A DNA stretch of 64,000 nucleotides from Paenibacillus chitinolyticus NBRC 15660 (GTDB lineage Bacteria > Bacillota > Bacilli > Paenibacillales > NBRC-103111). The notes below the pieces were generated by a model. It did no database searches. It had not been told where the DNA came from and worked only from the letters and a program-made list of their open reading frames with translations. The position numbers and the translations under genes are program-made. Below, in pieces: positions 37,601-46,549 of the stretch. Positions within the stretch are counted from its first letter, which is position 1. Every line of letters begins with the position of its first letter. The stretch is from contig NZ_BBJT01000010.1 in assembly GCF_000739915.1 (NCBI RefSeq), positions 62,001 through 126,000 of the forward strand. The letters run 5' to 3'.

Positions 37601-38965
37601 GTTCTTTTCGGCGAAAAAAGCGTGTTCCGCGCAGGCACCATCGGTACAATTGCGGATAAGACAGCCTTCGGTTATGTGAAAAAGTATGAGGAAGGCCAGG
37701 GCAAAAAGTGGCGGAACGCCGAAATTGTAAGGCTGGCCTCAGGCTGTACCGGCGTTAAACGAAGCACCGGACAGCACCCCGGCGGTATTGTCGTCGTGCC
37801 GGATTATATGGAAGTGGACGATATCACTCCCGTTCAATTCCCGGCCGACGATAAGAATTCCGAGTGGAAAACGACGCATTTCGACTATCACGCGTTTGAC
37901 GCTAACCTGCTCAAGCTCGATATCCTGGGGCACGACGATCCGACCATGATGCGTATGCTTCAGGATTTGACCGGCATTGATCCGACGTCGATTCCGATGA
38001 ACGATCCTAAAGTTATGAGTATTTTTCATTCGACGGATGCGCTTGGAGTTCCGCCTGAAAAAATCCGGACGCCCGTAGCCACCTATGGAGTTCCCGAGAT
38101 GGGAACGAAGTTTGTCCGGCAGATGCTTCAGGAAACTCATCCGAGCAGCTTTGCCGATTTGCTGCAAATTTCCGGGCTTTCCCACGGAACCGGCGTATGG
38201 CTGGGTAACGCGCAGGAACTGATCAAGAAAGGCATTTGTAACATTAAGACCGTAATCGGCTGCCGGGACGATATTATGCTCTATCTCATTTATAAAGCCG
38301 GCATGGATGCGGGCCTGGCCTTCAAAATCACGGAGAGCGTACGTAAAGGAAAAGGCCTCACCGATGAGTGGAAGGAAGACATGAAGAAGCACAATGTGCC
38401 TGCCTGGTACATTGAATCTTGCGAGCGGATCGAATATATGTTCCCGAAAGCCCACGCCGCCGCTTACGTTATTTCCGCGGTGCGTACCGCTTACTTCAAG
38501 GTTTACCATCCTATCGCGTACTATGCGACCTATTTTACGGTCCGTGCGGAGGACTTTGATCTGGAACTGCTCTGCCAGGGCTACGATGCGATCATGAAAA
38601 AGCTGATCGAAATCGAGGAAAAAGGGTTCCAGGCTCTTCCGAAGGAAAAAGCGATGATTTCCATTCTCGAAATGGCGCTGGAAATGACCGCACGCGGATT
38701 CAGCTTCAAGCCCATCGACTTATACCGCTCCGACGCCACGAAGTTTATTATTGACGGCGATTCGCTTATTCCGCCGTTCTCGGCCGTACCGGGAATCGGG
38801 GAGAATGCGGCCCGCAACATTGCCGCTTCCAAGGACAGCGGGGACTTTCTTTCGATTGAAGATTTCCAAAACCGTTCGAAGGCGTCGAAGACGGTCGTCG
38901 AACTGTTGAACGGCATGGGTTGTTTCCGGGGACTGCCGGAATCCAATCAGTTGTCCTTGTTTTAG
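34661..38965 (+). CDS. polC: DNA polymerase III alpha subunit PolC
   Basis: 1434 residues. Domains: N-terminal tau-binding-type region and OB fold (about 1-330), then PHP split by an exonuclease. The first PHP motif is VEFHLHTTMSTMDG. The DEDDh 3'-5' exonuclease (about 425-590) has FDIETTGLSVLNN, AHNARFDIGFI and NHHRAIDDT. The polymerase core has a zinc site (CRSCKFSEW, CPTCGDKL), the catalytic PDIDLNFSGEYQ and GTIGTIADKTAFGYV. It is the replicative polymerase of Firmicutes. ATG 34661 has GGGGGAGGG. All catalytic acidic residues seen are intact. Confidence 0.97.
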   Translation: MSHTPDKRQRFELLMKQADISHEMSTVHFADGYIDKVEISRKNREWTFHLVKQELVPQDVYRSFCRNVQEKFAHIAKTRFVIHMENAEPGRLVEEYWSLFLEWVQREAVTVNGWLSKAKTEVQGNQLTLILLDQIGFELAKKKNMDNWVKSFFQDYFKTEFTVKYALNEKSTEEFERFAQQIVEEEKLVTQEIMQSIEQELQASAIPDADVRLMVGYDIKDAPVPIQDIVEEEKKVTIQGAVFNLEVKELRNGSTLYSFNVTDYTDSIMLKSFGKTKEDVRILNLLSNGCWIRARGRVEYDRFMMVPELVMIPSDINEVLPPKGRMDDAEEKRVEFHLHTTMSTMDGITPVDQYIKTAAKWGHKAIAITDHSGVQSYPDANKAGKKNGIKVIYGVEANVVNDSVPIVLNPIDADLKQATYVVFDIETTGLSVLNNKIIEIAGVKVQEGKEIDRYSTFIQPHEKIPYHIQQLTNITDEMVKDAPELADELPKFIDFIGDSVLVAHNARFDIGFIQANLKRLGHPQMTNAVLDTLEMARLLFPSMKNHRLNTLSDKFKVNLENHHRAIDDTIALGHVLQHLINEAYDRNITNLGRMNDFVGKDLSNQRPFHCCIYAANSVGKKNLFKLISISHTEYFNKVATIPKSRLIELREGLLIASGCEKGEFFETVLNKSQEEAEHVAEFYDVLEIQPVSYNMHLVDKGLVGSRADLEDAVKRIVAIGAKQGKPVIATGNVHYLEPRDKVARDITINGITGFSPLKDMKKPDAHFRTTREMLEEFRFLGQEKAHEVVVRNTNDLADRFEEIELFPTKLFTPIIEGADDEIRNTCYDTARQIYGDEIPEIVVQRLEKELVPIIKYGFSANYLISERLVKKSNEDGYLVGSRGSVGSSVVATFLGISEVNPLPPHYICRSCKFSEWFTDGSIPSGFDLPDKTCPTCGDKLKGEGQDIPFETFLGFKGDKVPDIDLNFSGEYQPVAHNYTKVLFGEKSVFRAGTIGTIADKTAFGYVKKYEEGQGKKWRNAEIVRLASGCTGVKRSTGQHPGGIVVVPDYMEVDDITPVQFPADDKNSEWKTTHFDYHAFDANLLKLDILGHDDPTMMRMLQDLTGIDPTSIPMNDPKVMSIFHSTDALGVPPEKIRTPVATYGVPEMGTKFVRQMLQETHPSSFADLLQISGLSHGTGVWLGNAQELIKKGICNIKTVIGCRDDIMLYLIYKAGMDAGLAFKITESVRKGKGLTDEWKEDMKKHNVPAWYIESCERIEYMFPKAHAAAYVISAVRTAYFKVYHPIAYYATYFTVRAEDFDLELLCQGYDAIMKKLIEIEEKGFQALPKEKAMISILEMALEMTARGFSFKPIDLYRSDATKFIIDGDSLIPPFSAVPGIGENAARNIAASKDSGDFLSIEDFQNRSKASKTVVELLNGMGCFRGLPESNQLSLF

Positions 38966-38984
38966 CGGACACGAAGCGCAGGGC

Positions 38985-39018
38985 TGACAAGGTGAGTAAC
39001 TTTTTCTTACTATTGTCA
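38985..39018 (+). repeat. Inverted repeat overlapping the rimP -35 element
   Basis: TGACAA (38985-38990) and AGTAA (38995-38999) match TTACT (39007-39011) and TTGTCA (39013-39018), an interrupted 11-bp inverted repeat with a T-rich loop. The right arm is the -35 box of the next promoter. As RNA it could be a polC terminator, although no U-tract follows; as DNA it could be an operator. Confidence 0.6.
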
Positions 39019-39042
39019 ACCTTTAGACGGTTATGGTATAAT
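39013..39042 (+). promoter_or_regulatory. Sigma-A promoter of the rimP-nusA-infB operon
   Basis: -35 TTGTCA (39013-39018), 18-base spacer, perfect -10 TATAAT (39037-39042). The start point is expected near 39049, giving a leader of about 120 bases before rimP. Confidence 0.85.
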
Positions 39043-39048
39043 TTTTCT

Positions 39049-39168
39049 TGGCAATAATGAGGATATCGACTGTGAACCGGAGAGTGGGGAAACCCACTCT
39101 TTACATTTTGCTAAGACTTTTTGGCAGGTTCACCGGGAAGGTCATACAGGAGGGTAGAGAGAAAACCT
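39049..39168 (+). promoter_or_regulatory. Structured rimP-nusA leader with attenuator-like hairpin
   Basis: An 8-bp perfect hairpin, AGAGTGGG (39081-39088), GAAA tetraloop, CCCACTCT (39093-39100), is followed by an interrupted U-tract TTACATTTTG. Around it, GTGAACC (39072-39078) matches GGTTCAC (39127-39133) and could close an outer stem. A weak U-tract after a solid hairpin is what NusA-dependent intrinsic terminators look like. NusA autoregulation through the leader of this operon has been described in B. subtilis. The function here is inferred. Confidence 0.65.
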
Positions 39169-39627
39169 ATGAATTCACCAATTAAATCCGTCGTGGAAGA
39201 TATGCTGCTGGATTATTTGAACGAGCAAGGCTTTGAGCTGGTCGACATCGAATATGTCAAGGAAGGAAGCAACTGGTTTCTCCGCGTATTCGTAGACAAA
39301 GAAGGCGGCATCGACATCGACGATTGCGGCCGCATCAGCGAATTCTTAAGCTCGAAGCTTGATGAGAACGATCCGATTCCGACGGCTTATTTCCTGGAAG
39401 TCTCTTCACCGGGTGCCGAGAGGCCGCTTAAGAAACCGGAAGACATTAAGAAGGCTGTTGGCAAACATGTATTTGTTACTACATACGAGCCAATTGACAA
39501 TAGCAAGGAATTCGAAGGTGAGCTTCTGTCGTTTGACGGCGAGGAGCTTGTTGTGCAAACCCCGAAGAAACGCAGCGCCATTCCATACAGCAAAGTGGCC
39601 AGCGCGAGGCTTGCCATCGTATTCTGA
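39169..39627 (+). CDS. rimP: Ribosome maturation factor RimP
   Basis: 152 residues. Typical segments are [55 protein letters not shown] and [14 protein letters not shown]. It assists 30S subunit assembly. The frame is open from a TTG at 39121, but the family begins at this point and AGGAGGG lies before ATG 39169, although with a longish 14-base spacer. That spacing may weaken translation. First gene of the nusA-infB operon. Confidence 0.95.
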   Translation: MNSPIKSVVEDMLLDYLNEQGFELVDIEYVKEGSNWFLRVFVDKEGGIDIDDCGRISEFLSSKLDENDPIPTAYFLEVSSPGAERPLKKPEDIKKAVGKHVFVTTYEPIDNSKEFEGELLSFDGEELVVQTPKKRSAIPYSKVASARLAIVF

Positions 39628-39675
39628 CGCGGTTCTCCGCGTCTGCGAACCATTGAAAGGGGGAACTCGGTTCAA

Positions 39676-40773
39676 ATGAACATGGATTTTATCGAAGCGT
39701 TGGCTGAAATCGAAAGAGAGAAAGGCATTTCCAAGGACTTGCTGATTGATGCGATTGAAGCCGCGATGATTTCCAGCTATAAACGCAACTTTAACACAGC
39801 GCAGAATGTGCGCGTGGATATTAATCGGCAAACCGGCACGATCCGCGTCTATGCACGCAAAACCGTCGTGGAGGATGTGCTGGACCCGAGACTGGAAATC
39901 ACGCTGCATGCCGCGCGGGAAATCAACCAGAATTATACGATGGACGATATTGTAGAGATTGAGGTTACACCGCGAGACTTCGGACGCATTGCGGCACAGA
40001 CCGCCAAGCAGGTTGTGACGCAGCGTATCCGCGAAGCCGAGCGTGGACTTATTTACAATGCTTTTATCGAGAAAGAAGAAGATATCGTTACGGGTATCGT
40101 ACAGCGTCAGGATCAGCGCCACTATTATATCGATCTAGGCAAGGTGGAAGCGGTTCTGCCTCTCACCGAGGTCATGCCCAACGAGAAATTCAAGCAGGGC
40201 GAGCGTGTTAAAGCGTATATTACCAAAGTGGAAAACACGACAAAAGGTCCTCAAATCATTTTGTCCCGTACACATCCGGGGCTTCTCAAGCGCCTTTTCG
40301 AGCTGGAAGTTCCAGAAATCTACGAAGGCGTCGTAGAAATCAAGTCCGTTGCCAGGGAGGCCGGCTTCCGTTCCAAGATCGCCGTGCATTCCCGCAATAC
40401 CGAGGTAGACCCTGTCGGTTCCTGCGTAGGTCCCAAAGGTCTGCGTGTCCAGACGATCGTCGGCGAACTCCGCGGCGAGAAGATCGACATCGTACGCTGG
40501 ATGGAGAGCGTGGAAGAGTATGTCGCCAACGCACTCAGCCCTTCGAAGGTGCTTGAAGTCAACGTGTTCGAGAACGAGAAAATGGCCCGCGTCATCGTTC
40601 CGGATTATCAGCTTTCGCTGGCAATCGGGATCAAGGGTCAGAACGCGCGTTTGGCCGCCAAGCTTACCGGCTGGAAAATCGACATCAAGAGCGAGGCGCA
40701 GGCGGAGCAGGAATACGGCCGTCCGAGATCGCAGATCGAGGAAATGCATCAAGATTCCGTCAGCTTTGACTGA
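39676..40773 (+). CDS. nusA: Transcription termination/antitermination factor NusA
   Basis: 365 residues. The N-terminal RNAP-binding domain begins MDFIEALAEIEREKGISKDL. An S1 domain (about 135-200, EDIVTGIVQRQDQRHYYID) is followed by two KH domains (HPGLLKRLFELEVPEI, VGPKGLRVQTIVGELRGEKIDI, LAIGIKGQNARLAAKLTGWKI). There is no acidic C-terminal repeat, normal for Firmicutes. It modulates pausing and intrinsic termination and may act on the leader of its own operon. GAAAGGGGG precedes ATG 39676. Confidence 0.97.
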   Translation: MNMDFIEALAEIEREKGISKDLLIDAIEAAMISSYKRNFNTAQNVRVDINRQTGTIRVYARKTVVEDVLDPRLEITLHAAREINQNYTMDDIVEIEVTPRDFGRIAAQTAKQVVTQRIREAERGLIYNAFIEKEEDIVTGIVQRQDQRHYYIDLGKVEAVLPLTEVMPNEKFKQGERVKAYITKVENTTKGPQIILSRTHPGLLKRLFELEVPEIYEGVVEIKSVAREAGFRSKIAVHSRNTEVDPVGSCVGPKGLRVQTIVGELRGEKIDIVRWMESVEEYVANALSPSKVLEVNVFENEKMARVIVPDYQLSLAIGIKGQNARLAAKLTGWKIDIKSEAQAEQEYGRPRSQIEEMHQDSVSFD

Positions 40774-40799
40774 CGCCGGCGGGGCGAGGTGAGGATGAC

Positions 40800-41111
40800 G
40801 TGAAACAGCGGAAAATACCTCTGCGCAAATGTGTGGCCTGCCAGGAAATGATGCCGAAGAAAGAATTGATTCGGGTCGTTCGTACCCCCGAAGGGGAGAT
40901 CCAAATCGATCTGAAAGGCAAAAAATCGGGCAGGGGCGCTTATTTGTGCGGCAAAGTGGCTTGCTTCAGGCTTGCCAAAAAATCCAAAGCGCTGGACCGT
41001 GCGCTGAAGCAACCGGTGGGCGCTCCCATTTATGATCAGCTTGAACAGGATTTTATCCAGGTGGAAGAAGAATTCCACGCGGGCAAAGATGGGATGGACG
41101 ATGACGAATAA
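40800..41111 (+). CDS. ylxR: YlxR family RNA-binding protein
   Basis: 103 residues with GTG start. The DUF448 pattern is plain: KIPLRKCVACQEMMPKKELIR, the GRGAYLC motif and C-terminal KALDRALKQPV. The fold resembles an RNA-binding protein; members are nucleoid or RNA associated. The start is preceded by GAGGTGAGG. The stop overlaps ylxQ by 11 bases, as usual in nusA operons. Confidence 0.92.
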   Translation: MKQRKIPLRKCVACQEMMPKKELIRVVRTPEGEIQIDLKGKKSGRGAYLCGKVACFRLAKKSKALDRALKQPVGAPIYDQLEQDFIQVEEEFHAGKDGMDDDE

Positions 41112-41403
41112 AAATTATTTTTCAAACTTAGGTCTCGCCATGAGGGCCGGCAAGCTTGTCACCGGAGAAGAGAGCGTGCTGAAGGCTATCCGATCGGGTG
41201 AAGCGAAGCTGGTCATTCTGGCGGAAGATGCGGCTGACAATACAAGCAAGAAGTTTCAGGACAAATGCCGTTCATACGACGTACCTTTGCTGGTCCTGGG
41301 CAACCGTGAGGAACTTGGTTCCAGCATAGGGAAGGAAGCTCGAGTCACGATTGCCGTCGTTGACGACGGCTTCGCCAGGATGCTGAAAAAGTATCGGGTA
41401 TAA
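41101..41403 (+). CDS. ylxQ: L7Ae-like ribosomal protein YlxQ
   Basis: 100 residues of the L7Ae/L30e/YbxF type: LGLAMRAGKLVTGEESVLKAI, GEAKLVILAEDAADNTSKKF, PLLVLGNREELGSSIGK and ARVTIAVVDDGFA. It probably binds kink-turn RNA. The start at ATG 41101 (MTNKNYFSNLGLA) lies inside ylxR; the upstream frame is just overlap. The stop is followed after 13 bases by infB. Confidence 0.92.
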   Translation: MTNKNYFSNLGLAMRAGKLVTGEESVLKAIRSGEAKLVILAEDAADNTSKKFQDKCRSYDVPLLVLGNREELGSSIGKEARVTIAVVDDGFARMLKKYRV

Positions 41404-41416
41404 CCTCCGGAGGTGA

Positions 41417-44158
41417 ATGGGTTTGACAAATAAACAAGATCCTAAGGATAAACTTCGGGTTTATGAATATGCCAAATCTTTGAATATGAGCAGCAAGGAA
41501 ATTATAACGATCCTGAAGCGTTTGAATATACCCGTCAACAACCACATGAGCGTTATGGAAAACAATGCGGTCAGCAGCGTAGAAAATTTTTTCCGTGACA
41601 TTAAAGCGAATGCGGCTGCCAAACGGGCAGGGTCAGATGGAGGTAACGTGAGTCCAAATTCAAATCAACCCAAACCAGACAAACAGTCCAACCCTAAAGC
41701 AGAGGTAAGCGCTAAGCAGCCTGTGCAGCAAACGGGTTCCGAGCAAGCGAAGAAAGAGGAGCGTCCGGCTGCGGAAGCACGTCCGCAAGGCTCCCAGGAC
41801 AACCGTGCACCGCGTCCGAGCGGAGACGGAAGAACGGGCGCGCCGCGCGGCGATCGTCCGCAAGGCCAAGGCGCACCGCGCAGCGGCGGCCAAGGCGGCG
41901 GACAGCGTCCGCAAGGCGGCCAGGGCGGATACAACCGCGGGCCGCAAAGCGGCGGTCAAGGCCGTCCGCAGGGCGGTCAGCGTCCGCAAGGCCAAGGCGG
42001 CGCTCCACGGAGCGGCGGTCAAGGCGGCGGACCACGTCCGCAAGGCGGCCAGGGCGGCGGTTTCAACCGCGGACCTCAAGGCGGCAGCGGCGGTCAGCGT
42101 CCGCAGGGCGGCGGTCAAGGCGGCCAGAACCGCGGCGGATCAGCCGGTGCCGGTGCAAGACCGGGCCAAGCCCCGCGCAGAACAGACGGACGTCCGGCTG
42201 GAGGCGCGGATGCAGGCCGCGGCGGTCAACGTACGGGCGACAACAGACAGGGCAACCGCGACGACCGCAGCAAATCCAGCCGTTTCGACGACGGACGCGG
42301 CGGACGCGGCGGCGCAGGCAACCGTGGCGGCAACAACCGCGGCGGGCGCAATAACGGACGCGGACGCGGTCAAGAGCCGATGGTTAAGAAAGAAAAGATC
42401 GACAACACACCGAAGAAGATTATTGTGCGCGGCGCAATGACGGTCGGTGAACTTGCGAAACTTCTCCACAAGGACGTTTCCGAAGTCATCAAGAAGCTTC
42501 TGTTCCTCGGCGTGATGGCTACCATCAACCAGGAACTCGATCTCGACACGATTCAGCTCGTAGCCGGGGAGTACAATGTCGAAGTGGATCTGAAAATCCG
42601 CGTCGAAGACGACCGGTTCGAGTTGGAGGAAGAAGTGGACGATCCGGCGGACCTGAAAGAACGTCCTCCTGTCGTTACCATTATGGGTCACGTTGACCAC
42701 GGTAAAACAACCCTTCTTGACGCAATCCGTCATACTAGCGTAACGGAAGGCGAAGCGGGCGGTATTACCCAGCATATCGGGGCCTACCAGGTTGAAGCGA
42801 ACGGCAAGAAAATTACGTTCCTCGATACCCCTGGTCACGAAGCCTTTACGACTATGCGTGCACGCGGCGCTCAGGTGACCGACATCACGATTATCGTCGT
42901 AGCGGCGGATGACGGCGTTATGCCGCAAACCGTCGAGGCGATTTCCCATGCGAAAGCGGCAGGCGTGCCGATTATCGTGGCGGTCAACAAAATCGATAAG
43001 CCGGAAGCCAATGTGGAAAAAATCAAACAAGCTCTTACCGAGTATGAACTCGTACCGGAAGAGTGGGGCGGGGACACGATCTTCTGCGAAGTTTCGGCGA
43101 AACAGCGGATCGGCCTGGAAAACCTGCTTGAAATGATTCTTCTCGTGGCTGAGGTTCAGGAATATAAAGCAAATCCGGATAAACGCGCCAGAGGTACGGT
43201 AATCGAAGCGGAGCTTGATAAAGGACGCGGTCCTGTAGCCCGTATTCTCGTACAGCACGGTACGCTCAAAGTCGGCGACAGTTTTGTTGCAGGCGTATGT
43301 TTCGGCCGTGTCCGCGCAATGGTAAATGATAAAGGCAAACGTCTTAAAGAAGCGGGCCCTTCGACTCCGGTTGAAATCACCGGCCTCACGGAGGTTCCGC
43401 AAGCGGGAGATCCGCTGCTTGCCTTCGAAGACGAGCGCAAAGCGCGCGATATTGCCGATAAGCGTGCGATCACGCTCCGCCAGTCCGAGCTTACGGCGAA
43501 TTCCCGCGTTACGCTGGATGATCTGTATAAGCACATCAAAGACGGTGAAATTAAAGATCTGAACGTCATTATCAAAGCGGACGTTCAAGGCTCTCTCGAA
43601 GCGCTGCGCGGTTCCCTCGAGAAAATCGAAGTGGAAGGCGTACGCGTGAAGATGATTCACACGGGCGTAGGTGCGATCACCGAGTCCGACATTATTCTGG
43701 CATCGGCTTCCAATGCCATTATCATCGGCTTCAACGTTCGTCCGGAGCCTGCCGCTCAAGTAACTGCGGATCAGGAGAAAGTAGACATTCGTCTGCACCG
43801 GATCATCTACAATGTGATTGAAGAAATTGAACAAGCCATGAAGGGTATGCTCGATCCGATTTTCAAAGAAAACATTATCGGGCATGCGGAAGTCCGCAAC
43901 ACCTTCAAAATTACGGGCGTGGGCACCATTGCGGGTTGCATGGTTACCTCCGGTAAAATCGCGCGTAATGCGGAAGTTCGTCTGCTTCGCAGCAACATCG
44001 TAGTCTACGAAGGCAAAGTGGACGCGCTGAAACGCTTCAAAGACGACGCCAAAGAAGTGGCGCAAGGCTATGAGTGTGGGATTTCCCTGGAAAAATACAA
44101 TGATATTAAAGAAGGGGACATCATCGAAGCCTTCGTCATGGAAACAGTAGAGAGGTGA
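41417..44158 (+). CDS. infB: Translation initiation factor IF-2
   Basis: 913 residues. The N-terminal IF2N domain ([20 protein letters not shown]) leads to a roughly 230-residue Gly/Gln/Arg/Pro-rich repeat region (about 95-325). A second IF2N domain ([20 protein letters not shown]) and the G domain with [10 protein letters not shown] (about 424-433), DTPGHEAF and NKIDKPEA follow, then domains II-IV. It brings initiator tRNA to the 30S subunit. ATG 41417 is only 3 bases from GGAGG; TTG 41423 (MTNKQD) has better spacing and could be the true start. Confidence 0.96.
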   Translation: MGLTNKQDPKDKLRVYEYAKSLNMSSKEIITILKRLNIPVNNHMSVMENNAVSSVENFFRDIKANAAAKRAGSDGGNVSPNSNQPKPDKQSNPKAEVSAKQPVQQTGSEQAKKEERPAAEARPQGSQDNRAPRPSGDGRTGAPRGDRPQGQGAPRSGGQGGGQRPQGGQGGYNRGPQSGGQGRPQGGQRPQGQGGAPRSGGQGGGPRPQGGQGGGFNRGPQGGSGGQRPQGGGQGGQNRGGSAGAGARPGQAPRRTDGRPAGGADAGRGGQRTGDNRQGNRDDRSKSSRFDDGRGGRGGAGNRGGNNRGGRNNGRGRGQEPMVKKEKIDNTPKKIIVRGAMTVGELAKLLHKDVSEVIKKLLFLGVMATINQELDLDTIQLVAGEYNVEVDLKIRVEDDRFELEEEVDDPADLKERPPVVTIMGHVDHGKTTLLDAIRHTSVTEGEAGGITQHIGAYQVEANGKKITFLDTPGHEAFTTMRARGAQVTDITIIVVAADDGVMPQTVEAISHAKAAGVPIIVAVNKIDKPEANVEKIKQALTEYELVPEEWGGDTIFCEVSAKQRIGLENLLEMILLVAEVQEYKANPDKRARGTVIEAELDKGRGPVARILVQHGTLKVGDSFVAGVCFGRVRAMVNDKGKRLKEAGPSTPVEITGLTEVPQAGDPLLAFEDERKARDIADKRAITLRQSELTANSRVTLDDLYKHIKDGEIKDLNVIIKADVQGSLEALRGSLEKIEVEGVRVKMIHTGVGAITESDIILASASNAIIIGFNVRPEPAAQVTADQEKVDIRLHRIIYNVIEEIEQAMKGMLDPIFKENIIGHAEVRNTFKITGVGTIAGCMVTSGKIARNAEVRLLRSNIVVYEGKVDALKRFKDDAKEVAQGYECGISLEKYNDIKEGDIIEAFVMETVER
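41830..42375 (+). repeat. Gly/Gln/Arg-rich coding repeats in infB
   Basis: Degenerate repeats of [15 protein letters not shown] type, encoded by near-identical runs such as GGCCAAGGCGG and CGTCCGCAAGG, occur about ten times. They lie between the two IF2N domains, in the segment that varies most in length among IF-2 proteins. The DNA repeats could expand or contract by slippage. They also produce long spurious open frames on both strands. Confidence 0.85.
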
Positions 44159-44164
44159 TCAGCT

Positions 44165-44521
44165 ATGGCTAGAGTTCGTGTAGGCAGAGTGGGGGAGCAG
44201 GTCAAGAAAGAGATCAGCCAAATTTTGCAGAGCGAAATTAAAGACCCCCGCATCGGATTTCTTACGGTAACCGGGGTTGACGTAACGAATGATCTGTCTC
44301 AGGCCAAAGTTTATCTCAGTGTGCTTGGTACGGACGAGCAAAAGGAAGGAACTTTAAAAGCCTTAAGCAGTGCGAGCGGGTATATCCGTTCCGAGCTGGG
44401 CAAAAGAATCCGATTGCGCAAAGTACCCGAGCTTATCTTTAAATTCGACACATCGATTGATTACGGAAGCCGGATCGAAAGTCTGCTTCATGATCTTAAC
44501 GATGGGAAATCCGCTGAATGA
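44165..44521 (+). CDS. rbfA: Ribosome-binding factor A
   Basis: 118 residues: [49 protein letters not shown] and [23 protein letters not shown]-type protein that matures the 30S subunit. It starts 6 bases after infB; the ylxP gene that lies here in B. subtilis is absent. The stop overlaps the next start (ATGA). Confidence 0.96.
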   Translation: MARVRVGRVGEQVKKEISQILQSEIKDPRIGFLTVTGVDVTNDLSQAKVYLSVLGTDEQKEGTLKALSSASGYIRSELGKRIRLRKVPELIFKFDTSIDYGSRIESLLHDLNDGKSAE

Positions 44522-45531
44522 CGGCGGGCCAGTTTATAGGCGGCGGCGCCTCCGGCAGCTATTTGGAGCAGTTGGAGGCGGCAAAGCAATTCATGCACGA
44601 TCATAATGATTTCCTGGTGGTATCCCATGTCCAGCCGGACGGGGATGCCATTTCCTCTACTTTAGCCATTGCTTGGCTGCTTGACCGGATGGGAAAGCGC
44701 TATACGCTTGCTAACGAGGGGGACATACCGGAGAAATTCAGCAGACTCTGGGGATTTGACGGCATTCGGACTTTGTCCCAACTGTCCGATCACCTGTCCT
44801 ATGATACGGTTATAAGTGTGGATTGCGCCGATTTTTCAAGAATCGGACGGGTCAGCGAGAAATTTACCCAAGGTGCCAAGCTGCTCAATATCGATCATCA
44901 TGCGACTAACGACCGCTTCGGGGAATGTTCCGTCATACAGGCTTCCGCCGCGGCAACCGTTGAAATTATTTATGATTTATCCAGGCACCTTCAAATGGAA
45001 GCGGACGTCGATTTCGGGACCTGTATTTATACGGGACTGCTGACCGATACGGGAGGTTTCCGGTATTCCAGCACGACACCCAAAGTGATGAAGACAGCGG
45101 CAGACCTTTTGGAATGGGGAGTAAAAGGATCGGAACTCGCCGAAGCTTTTCTGGAGAGAATGACCTTCCAGCAGATTCGTATTCTTCAGCAGGGGCTCGC
45201 TACGCTTGATTTTCATAACAATGGGCGGATATCGACAATTGTGGTATCCACCGAAGTGATTGAAGCGACGGGAGCCTCCAACGAAGATATGGACGGGCTG
45301 GTCAATTACGCCCGCAATGTCGAGGGAGTCGAAGTCGGGCTCTTGTTTAAACAAAGAAATGAATCGGCGGTTAAAGTGAGTCTGCGCTCCGCAGGTGCGG
45401 TAGATGTGGCTCAGATCGCACAGTCGTTCGGAGGCGGGGGTCATGTCCGCGCCGCCGGCTGTACGATTAACGGCTCCATTGAGGAAGCCCTCCGACGCGT
45501 TGTAGAGGAAGTAGGGAATAAACTGTCATGA
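44518..45531 (+). CDS. nrnA: DHH/DHHA1 phosphoesterase, NrnA-like
   Basis: 337 residues. The DHH domain has [16 protein letters not shown], a DCADF motif, [12 protein letters not shown] and [13 protein letters not shown]. The C-terminal DHHA1 domain has [14 protein letters not shown]. These are the metal-binding residues of NrnA-type oligoribonucleases / pAp phosphatases that degrade nanoRNA and 3',5'-pAp. It lies between rbfA and truB with ATGA overlaps at both ends, so it is an integral operon member. B. subtilis keeps nrnA elsewhere. The exact substrate is inferred. Confidence 0.88.
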   Translation: MTAGQFIGGGASGSYLEQLEAAKQFMHDHNDFLVVSHVQPDGDAISSTLAIAWLLDRMGKRYTLANEGDIPEKFSRLWGFDGIRTLSQLSDHLSYDTVISVDCADFSRIGRVSEKFTQGAKLLNIDHHATNDRFGECSVIQASAAATVEIIYDLSRHLQMEADVDFGTCIYTGLLTDTGGFRYSSTTPKVMKTAADLLEWGVKGSELAEAFLERMTFQQIRILQQGLATLDFHNNGRISTIVVSTEVIEATGASNEDMDGLVNYARNVEGVEVGLLFKQRNESAVKVSLRSAGAVDVAQIAQSFGGGGHVRAAGCTINGSIEEALRRVVEEVGNKLS

Positions 45532-46463
45532 CGATAGAAGGAATACTTCCAATCCTCAAGCCAAAGGGAATGACTTCCCACGATGTCGTAGCGAAAGCGC
45601 GCCGTTTTCTTGGGATTAAGCGGATCGGTCATACCGGTACGCTTGATCCTGAGGTAACCGGCGTGCTGCCGCTTTGTATCGGCCGCGCAACCCGCATGGT
45701 CGAATACATCCAGGAGCTGCCGAAACAGTATGAGGCAGTCATGGTTTTTGGATTGGCTACCGACACGGAAGACCTGAGCGGGAACGTTCTGGAAGAAATT
45801 CCGCACGTTCAGCTTGCGGAGGACAAAGTCCGTTCCGTTATCCAGTCGTTCGTCGGAGAGATCAGCCAGGTTCCCCCGATGTATTCCGCCGTAAAAGTCG
45901 ACGGAAAGCGGCTCTATGAGCTGGCGAGAGCGGGCGTGGAAGTCGAGCGTAAAGCCCGGAACGTAACCATTTACGAGATCGAGCTGCTCGAACTGGACCT
46001 GAACCGGTATCACCCGGAAGTCCGTTTCCGCGTGCTCTGCTCGAAAGGCACCTATATCCGTACCTTGTGTGTGGATATAGGAAGAGCCCTGGGCGTTCCG
46101 GCCGCGATGAAAGAGCTGGTCCGCTCTTCCACCGGACGAATCGGACTGGAGCAATGCGTGGCACTGGAAGACCTCCCTCGTTTGCGCGAGGAGGGTCTTC
46201 TGGATACAAAGATCATTCAGGCGGACCAGGCTGTCGATTATTTGCCTTCTCTCGTGCTGAATGAGCAGCTGTCCGTTTTTGCCCTGCAGGGACGCAAAGT
46301 CAGGCTCCATGAGAAGCCGGCTCTGCATGGTAGTCACGATAGCGAAACCGGAGTAGAACAGACGGGAATTATTCGTGTTTATGATCCTCATAAACGGTTT
46401 ATCGGTCTTTTTTCCTGGAACGAGACCGAAGGACATCTTGCTCCCGTCAAAGTTTTTAATTAG
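45528..46463 (+). CDS. truB: tRNA pseudouridine-55 synthase TruB
   Basis: 311 residues. The catalytic Asp40 lies in GHTGTLDPEVTGVLPLCIG; other motifs are LPKQYEAVMVFGLATDTED, QVPPMYSAVKVDGKRLYELA and CSKGTYIRTLCVDIG. It makes pseudouridine 55 in the T-loop of tRNAs. The start overlaps nrnA by 4 bases. Complete and standard length. Confidence 0.96.
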   Translation: MTIEGILPILKPKGMTSHDVVAKARRFLGIKRIGHTGTLDPEVTGVLPLCIGRATRMVEYIQELPKQYEAVMVFGLATDTEDLSGNVLEEIPHVQLAEDKVRSVIQSFVGEISQVPPMYSAVKVDGKRLYELARAGVEVERKARNVTIYEIELLELDLNRYHPEVRFRVLCSKGTYIRTLCVDIGRALGVPAAMKELVRSSTGRIGLEQCVALEDLPRLREEGLLDTKIIQADQAVDYLPSLVLNEQLSVFALQGRKVRLHEKPALHGSHDSETGVEQTGIIRVYDPHKRFIGLFSWNETEGHLAPVKVFN

Positions 46464-46474
46464 GATGTAAGTAA

Positions 46475-46498
46475 GCCGGCCTTCGGCCGGAATCTTCT
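46475..46498 (+). terminator. Hairpin after truB
   Basis: CCGGCC (46476-46481), TTC loop, GGCCGG (46485-46490), followed by the weak tract AATCTTCT. Likely a partial terminator or processing hairpin between truB and ribF. Confidence 0.5.
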
Positions 46499-46549
46499 AA
46501 CCCCTGGCGGTATAAAGCGGTTCAAGGAATAGTAGGTGAACTCGTACCC

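Noticed and set aside
41830-42375. CRISPR-like or tandem non-coding repeats
   Set aside because: Units are short, irregular, in frame and code the Gly/Gln/Arg linker of IF-2; no unique spacers.
42140-44065. 641-codon minus-strand open frame opposite infB
   Set aside because: It contains the complement of the infB repeats and G domain and has no promoter, ribosome site or known domain.
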